Shown: in pieces, positions 60,273 to 64,000 of the stretch
How positions within the stretch are numbered: the stretch's first letter is position 1
Layout: each line of letters opens with the position of its first letter
NCBI RefSeq assembly: GCF_030316765.1
Contig: NZ_JASZYT010000019.1
Location: 1-64,000 of the forward strand
Length of the DNA stretch: 64,000 nucleotides
Direction of reading: 5' to 3'
DNA from: Variovorax saccharolyticus
GTDB taxonomy: Bacteria; Pseudomonadota; Gammaproteobacteria; Burkholderiales; Burkholderiaceae_C
The notes under the pieces: model-generated
Told to the model about the DNA's origin: nothing
The model's database searches: none
The model's input: only the letters and a program-made list of their open reading frames with translations
Program-made: the position numbers and the translations under genes

Positions 60273-61007
60273 TCAGTACGTCACCGTTGACATCGATTTG
60301 ATGGTCCCGATGTCGGACATGGCACGTTCCCTTATCCGCTGCTGCTGGGCTAGTTCCTCGCCTCTTGAGATCTCATAAAGGCCTTGCAGCTTCGTCTGCT
60401 CGTTGGTCAGCATGCTCTGCTCGGCCTGGATCCGCGCCTGCAAGTCCTGGATCGCCTTGGGATCTCTCGCGGTGCCGATGCGATCGACCAATTGCTGCAA
60501 CGCGGAGAAGCGCTGGCTGGTGTTCTGGTAGGCGCCCTGGCTCATGGCGCTGAACATTGCGGAGGCCTGGCGACCCTGCTCGACGACCTGCCGCATTTCG
60601 GGGCTCAGCGCGCTCAACTGCGAGCTGGACAGGATGCTGTTGGCCCGCATGATCGACTGCACCTGACTGGCCAGACCCGAATAACCGCCCGAGGTCGCGT
60701 TGACCGTGTTCATCAGCTCGCCAAAGCTGGGCGGCAGATAGTTGCGAGCCAGGTCGGGAGTGGGCAGCAGTTGCTCCATGCCGCGCGTTCCGGTCATGGC
60801 GCTGTAGGTCTGCTGGAGTTGCGCATGGGATTGCGTCAACTGATCGTACTGGCGCTGCATGCCCGAGAGCTGCTGCTGCCAAGCACCCAGCTGCTGGATC
60901 AGATTGGCCACCGCGGTCATGTCGATGACCGGAATGCCCGCCCTTGCCTGCCAGGGCATCATGGCCGCCGCGGCTGCGAGGATGAAGCCAATGAGCTGTC
61001 TACGCAT
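60273..61007 (-). CDS. virB5: VirB5 minor pilus protein
   Basis: 244 residues from ATG 61007, with AAGGAGAACC upstream inside the end of virB4. Signal peptide cut after AWQARA; the mature protein starts GIPVIDMTAVANLIQQLGAW and is mainly alpha-helical coiled coil. It caps the conjugative pilus and contacts recipients. It overlaps virB4 by 8 bases. Confidence 0.9.
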   Translation of the reverse strand: MRRQLIGFILAAAAAMMPWQARAGIPVIDMTAVANLIQQLGAWQQQLSGMQRQYDQLTQSHAQLQQTYSAMTGTRGMEQLLPTPDLARNYLPPSFGELMNTVNATSGGYSGLASQVQSIMRANSILSSSQLSALSPEMRQVVEQGRQASAMFSAMSQGAYQNTSQRFSALQQLVDRIGTARDPKAIQDLQARIQAEQSMLTNEQTKLQGLYEISRGEELAQQQRIRERAMSDIGTIKSMSTVTY

Positions 61008-63516
61008 GGAGGTTCTCCTTCGCTGTGATGACGGTTGCGCCGGGGTTCTTTCGTTCCGAGACCAGCTCGCGGAAAGCTGGCAGCCATCGGGCAGGCTCCG
61101 GTCCATGCTGCTCGATGACCTCGCGCATCAGCCGCACGTTGGCGGTGCGACCGGAGATCACCTGCAGCGCGTCATCGAAGCCTTGCAGATCCAGCTGCGC
61201 GACCACACTGACGTGGTTCTGCTTGATGAGGAACTGCCGCGAACCCGGTTCGAGTTCCTGCTTGATCAGCGCGAACTCCCGGTCGGTGAGGCTGAAGCCT
61301 TCGGTGTATTCCGCGTGATCGGCTTCCGGATTCGGGAACAGGACCTTGGTCGGCGTCTGTTCCACGATCGCACGGGCGATGACGGAGTCCAGGACGTGGC
61401 TCGCGCTCTGCGTAAAGGTCACGATGCTGGCGTTCTTCTTGCGCCAGGTTTCCAGTCCGTTCTTCGCAAACCAGGCGAAGGCGGGGTCGTTCAACAGCTT
61501 GGCAAATTCGTCCATCCAGCAGACCAGGGGTCGGCCATCGACCATGCGGTTGACCAGGTGGAACAGGTACATCGTCAGCGGTGCGCGGACGACCTCATGG
61601 TCGAGGAAGTCCGTGACGTCGAAGCCCACGAGCGCGTGGCGGTCCAGGACGGGCACCACCTCGTCCTCGGGATTGTCGAAGACCCAGGCGTAGTCGCCCT
61701 GCTCGGCCGCGCACCAGGGCCGCAGGCGCGCATGCACGCCTTCCGGATCCGTCACGTCGAGGAACGCCGCCAGCCGCGACAGCCGGCGATAGGGCATCTC
61801 CAGCCGCAGGGTGCCCCGGAGCGCCTGAGCCAGATCCTCCTCCTGCCGGACGGTGAGCCCATCCGTCGGACTGCGCAATACCAGCCGGCGCAGCCATTGC
61901 CGCATGAATTCGACGTTGTCAGCCACCGCATCATCGAGCTGAAGCGGATTGCAACCGGTCGGAACGCCGTTCTTGAGCGGGAGGTAGCGCCCGCCCAACG
62001 CACGGACCAGGATGTGAAGCCCCTCGTCCTTGTCGAAGATCACCTGCGTGGCGTCGAGCCGGTTGCAGATCGCGACCATGCAAAAGCCGAGCAGGGTGGT
62101 CTTGCCAGTCCCCACCGGCCCCACGCCGGTGACATGCCCGACGTCGCGGCGGCTGCCGCCGTCGGCGCGGCGCGGATCGCTCGCGTGCAGCGAGAAGAAG
62201 AACGGCGAGCCGGCGCGGGTCACGAACAGGGCAAGCGCATCGCCCCAGTAGTTGCCGGTCGCCCGTCCGGTCGGGAAGTTGTGGAAGGGAGACATCCCCG
62301 CGAAGTTGCGGCTCGTGATCGGCGCCTTCCTCGGGCGGTACGCGAAATTGCCGGGCAGCTGGGCCCAGAAGGCGGCCTCGAGCGCGAGATCTTCCCGCGC
62401 GACCACCATGCCCGTGTCACCCAGCAGGTAGCGGGCGCGCGCGACGTTGTCGTTGAGTTGCTTGATCCGCGCCAGAGCATGCGCATCACCCCGGCCATCG
62501 GAGGCCTGCGCCAGGACATGGAGCGTGAAATGGTGGTCGCCGACGACGAAACGGTTGCTCATCAGGTCGTCTAGCGCGTCCTTCAGTTCCTCGGCCTGCG
62601 AGACCGCCAGATCGCCCGCAGCGGCCATGCGGTGGTGCTGCCGGCTCATCATGTCGGTGGCGGTCCCCTTGCCGAGGAAGGTGAAGCTCTGGGTGAGAAT
62701 GAACGGGAACGGCGCCGTCAACAGGGCACTGAACATGCCTGGCGCGCTCGGCGTCGGATACTCCTTGATGCCGAGGAATGCGCCGACTCGGGTCTGGGTG
62801 CCGGTGCGGTACTCCATCGCCTCGTTGCCGAAGAACGGCCGGCTGGTGGCCAGCACTTCGTTGAGCGGTGCGCGCGGCAAGGGCATGCGCTGCCACTCGC
62901 CGTTGATCAGCAGACCGTGGAACTCCAGCAGGCTCGAGAACAGCACGTCGCTTCCCTCGCGCCGGTAGACCCCCAAGACCTCGGGGTCGTAGCGCTCCAG
63001 CGCAGCCAAGAGTTCCTGGCGCTTCTTGGCGCACTCGTCGAGCGAGTCATTCATCTCCGCCCGGACCCCGTCCGGATCGGTCCTGCGGAGCAGCCGCAGC
63101 GTGGCGTTGCCGAGGCGCGTCGGCTGGGGACGGAAGACCACGGAGAGGTACAGCTCGTTCACCATCAGGTGTTCGTCGGCCATCTGTCGCCGGTAGCGCT
63201 CGTCGATTTCCCGCGCGAAGCCGGCCACCGTGCGGCCCTGCGGCCAGGCGGACTCGCGACGCCGGATCACATGGGTCCAGAGCGCCAGGTTGGGCGATGC
63301 GATGTTGCGCCAGAGCACGTTCAGGCGCTCGTGCCAGTTGTTGAGGTCCTCGTCGTCCGCGCTCTCGAAGCTGGCGCCGGCCAGCCGCAGGGTCTGGACA
63401 TAGTCGCCGGCGTGCGTGCGCGCGACGTGCGTGTCGAGGTGCGCGACCAGCGGAATCATGGCGGCCGCACTCGTCTCGCGACGCAGGAGGCGTTCCCTGG
63501 CCAGGCCGAGCGTCAT
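61000..63516 (-). CDS. virB4: VirB4 secretion ATPase
   Basis: 838 residues from ATG 63516. N-terminal domain with the family-typical VNELYLSVVFRPQPTRLGNA, then the ATPase: Walker A GVGPVGTGKTTLLGF, Walker B RPLVCWMDEFAKLLNDPAFA, followed by IVTFTQSASHVLDSVIARA. It powers pilus biogenesis and substrate transfer. It overlaps virB3 as ATGA. Confidence 0.95.
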   Translation of the reverse strand: MTLGLARERLLRRETSAAAMIPLVAHLDTHVARTHAGDYVQTLRLAGASFESADDEDLNNWHERLNVLWRNIASPNLALWTHVIRRRESAWPQGRTVAGFAREIDERYRRQMADEHLMVNELYLSVVFRPQPTRLGNATLRLLRRTDPDGVRAEMNDSLDECAKKRQELLAALERYDPEVLGVYRREGSDVLFSSLLEFHGLLINGEWQRMPLPRAPLNEVLATSRPFFGNEAMEYRTGTQTRVGAFLGIKEYPTPSAPGMFSALLTAPFPFILTQSFTFLGKGTATDMMSRQHHRMAAAGDLAVSQAEELKDALDDLMSNRFVVGDHHFTLHVLAQASDGRGDAHALARIKQLNDNVARARYLLGDTGMVVAREDLALEAAFWAQLPGNFAYRPRKAPITSRNFAGMSPFHNFPTGRATGNYWGDALALFVTRAGSPFFFSLHASDPRRADGGSRRDVGHVTGVGPVGTGKTTLLGFCMVAICNRLDATQVIFDKDEGLHILVRALGGRYLPLKNGVPTGCNPLQLDDAVADNVEFMRQWLRRLVLRSPTDGLTVRQEEDLAQALRGTLRLEMPYRRLSRLAAFLDVTDPEGVHARLRPWCAAEQGDYAWVFDNPEDEVVPVLDRHALVGFDVTDFLDHEVVRAPLTMYLFHLVNRMVDGRPLVCWMDEFAKLLNDPAFAWFAKNGLETWRKKNASIVTFTQSASHVLDSVIARAIVEQTPTKVLFPNPEADHAEYTEGFSLTDREFALIKQELEPGSRQFLIKQNHVSVVAQLDLQGFDDALQVISGRTANVRLMREVIEQHGPEPARWLPAFRELVSERKNPGATVITAKENLHA

Positions 63517-63893
63517 GACGGCCTCCCGGGAAGCACCACCTGGCCGGGCGGCCGGCGCCGGCGGCCGTCGGGGTCGGGCAGGTCCAGCGTCAGCGGGCTG
63601 TAGGAGCCGGCGCGCCAGTGCCGCAGGTTGCCTGCAAGCAGCGCCGGCAGGCGCGTGCGGCCCCACAGCTGCAGCAGGTCGAAGAAGCGGGGCTCGTACA
63701 GGCAGACCAGGTAGAGCACGCCGTGGATCGGCAGGAAGGCCAGCAGCCAGGCGAGGTTCTTCGTGACGATGAAGGACTCGGTCGTGATCACGACGTTGAA
63801 CATCATGGCGGCGTAGGTGACTCCCCAGACCATCGACGGACGCGTCATGCCGACAAAGAGCGTGTCGGCGACGATGCCTTGGTTGCGGTCCAT
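63513..63893 (-). CDS. virB3: VirB3 inner-membrane protein
   Basis: 126 residues from ATG 63893, with GAGGTGG upstream. The family opening FVGMTRPSMVWGVTYAAMMF and helices through LAWLLAFLPIHGVLYLVCLY are clear, and EPRFFDLLQLW follows. The last 25 residues form an Arg/Pro-rich tail longer than usual for VirB3 (about 100 aa). GTG 63902 is an alternative start. Confidence 0.9.
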   Translation of the reverse strand: MDRNQGIVADTLFVGMTRPSMVWGVTYAAMMFNVVITTESFIVTKNLAWLLAFLPIHGVLYLVCLYEPRFFDLLQLWGRTRLPALLAGNLRHWRAGSYSPLTLDLPDPDGRRRRPPGQVVLPGRPS

Positions 63894-63903
63894 GTCGTCC
63901 ACC

Positions 63904-64000
63904 TCAGACGCCGAACATGCCGCGGATCCACGAGACGATCTGCGGCCCGCCGAACACCAGCACGGTGCCGAGCACGACTCCGACCATCCAGAACCAGCTG
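63904..64000 (-). CDS. virB2: VirB2 pilin (partial, C-terminal part)
   Basis: The last 31 residues are present: SWFWMVGVVLGTVLVFGGPQ then IVSWIRGMFGV. A hydrophobic helix with a GG(P/A)Q..V.WI ending is typical of VirB2 pilins. The stop lies 11 bases before the virB3 ATG. The rest is outside the window. Confidence 0.85.
   Translation of the reverse strand, partial: SWFWMVGVVLGTVLVFGGPQIVSWIRGMFGV

Overview
The window is GC-rich (roughly two-thirds G+C by eye) and its genes look like those of a betaproteobacterium, most likely Burkholderiales/Comamonadaceae. Pointers are the DUF2955/HlyD pair, DUF2934, DUF3606 and DUF3597 proteins, a bacterial Ku, and a VirB-type type IV secretion system. There are no rRNA, tRNA, CRISPR or transposase genes that I can see.

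Layout. (1) 1-24.4 kb is a chromosome-like or megaplasmid backbone. It holds the end of an HlyD-type gene with a DUF2955 membrane protein; a soluble signalling cluster (a RR-HK-RR hybrid kinase, a giant poly-HAMP hybrid kinase of about 2388 aa and a divergent single-domain response regulator); then a loose series of housekeeping or stress genes (SnoaL-like, EamA exporter, an orphan RNA polymerase alpha-CTD protein, exonuclease III, Ku, a GT4 glycosyltransferase, a HAD phosphatase, a CPBP-like membrane protein). (2) 25.2-38.9 kb is a mobile-element block: small exported proteins, an ArdC-type antirestriction protein, a RadC-like protein, DUF2958, a large ParB-like protein, small accessory genes, a tandem repeat array carrying a 16-bp palindrome, a candidate oriT nick site, and then a MobC-like protein and a MOBP-type relaxase. 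(3) 39-48.5 kb is a second stretch of backbone-like genes: an RRM protein, a degenerate CheB, DUF1003, a Tat-exported PhoD phosphatase, DUF3597 and a cyclic-nucleotide-binding membrane protein. (4) 48.6-64 kb is one minus-strand conjugation operon reading virB2-B3-B4-B5-(small)-B6-B7-B8-B9-B10-B11-virD4-LPD7-PLD nuclease-traX-antitoxin-zeta-like; it runs off the right edge inside virB2.

How the parts fit. Relaxase, MobC, coupling protein and an almost complete mating channel are all present, so the window is probably part of a conjugative plasmid or a large ICE. A sequence on the minus strand just upstream of mobC (37191-37199) matches the RP4-type nic core. If it is the nick site, the strand entering a recipient first is the one that templates ardC, radC, the DUF2958 gene and the parB-like gene. 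These plus-strand genes are each preceded by several hundred bases of GC-rich non-coding DNA, and some of these leaders share conserved inverted-repeat segments. That is the arrangement expected of a plasmid leading region using single-strand promoters, and it is the most interesting hypothesis here.

Other unusual features are the 14-fold near-identical HAMP array, the roughly 427-bp tandem repeats that combine fourfold palindromic sites with fragments of a radC gene, a CheB homologue lacking its catalytic Ser and His, a zeta-toxin homologue lacking the P-loop Lys, and several small proteins with clear ribosome-binding sites. Many intergenic regions are long, and the arginine-rich frames covering them look like GC-driven shadows.
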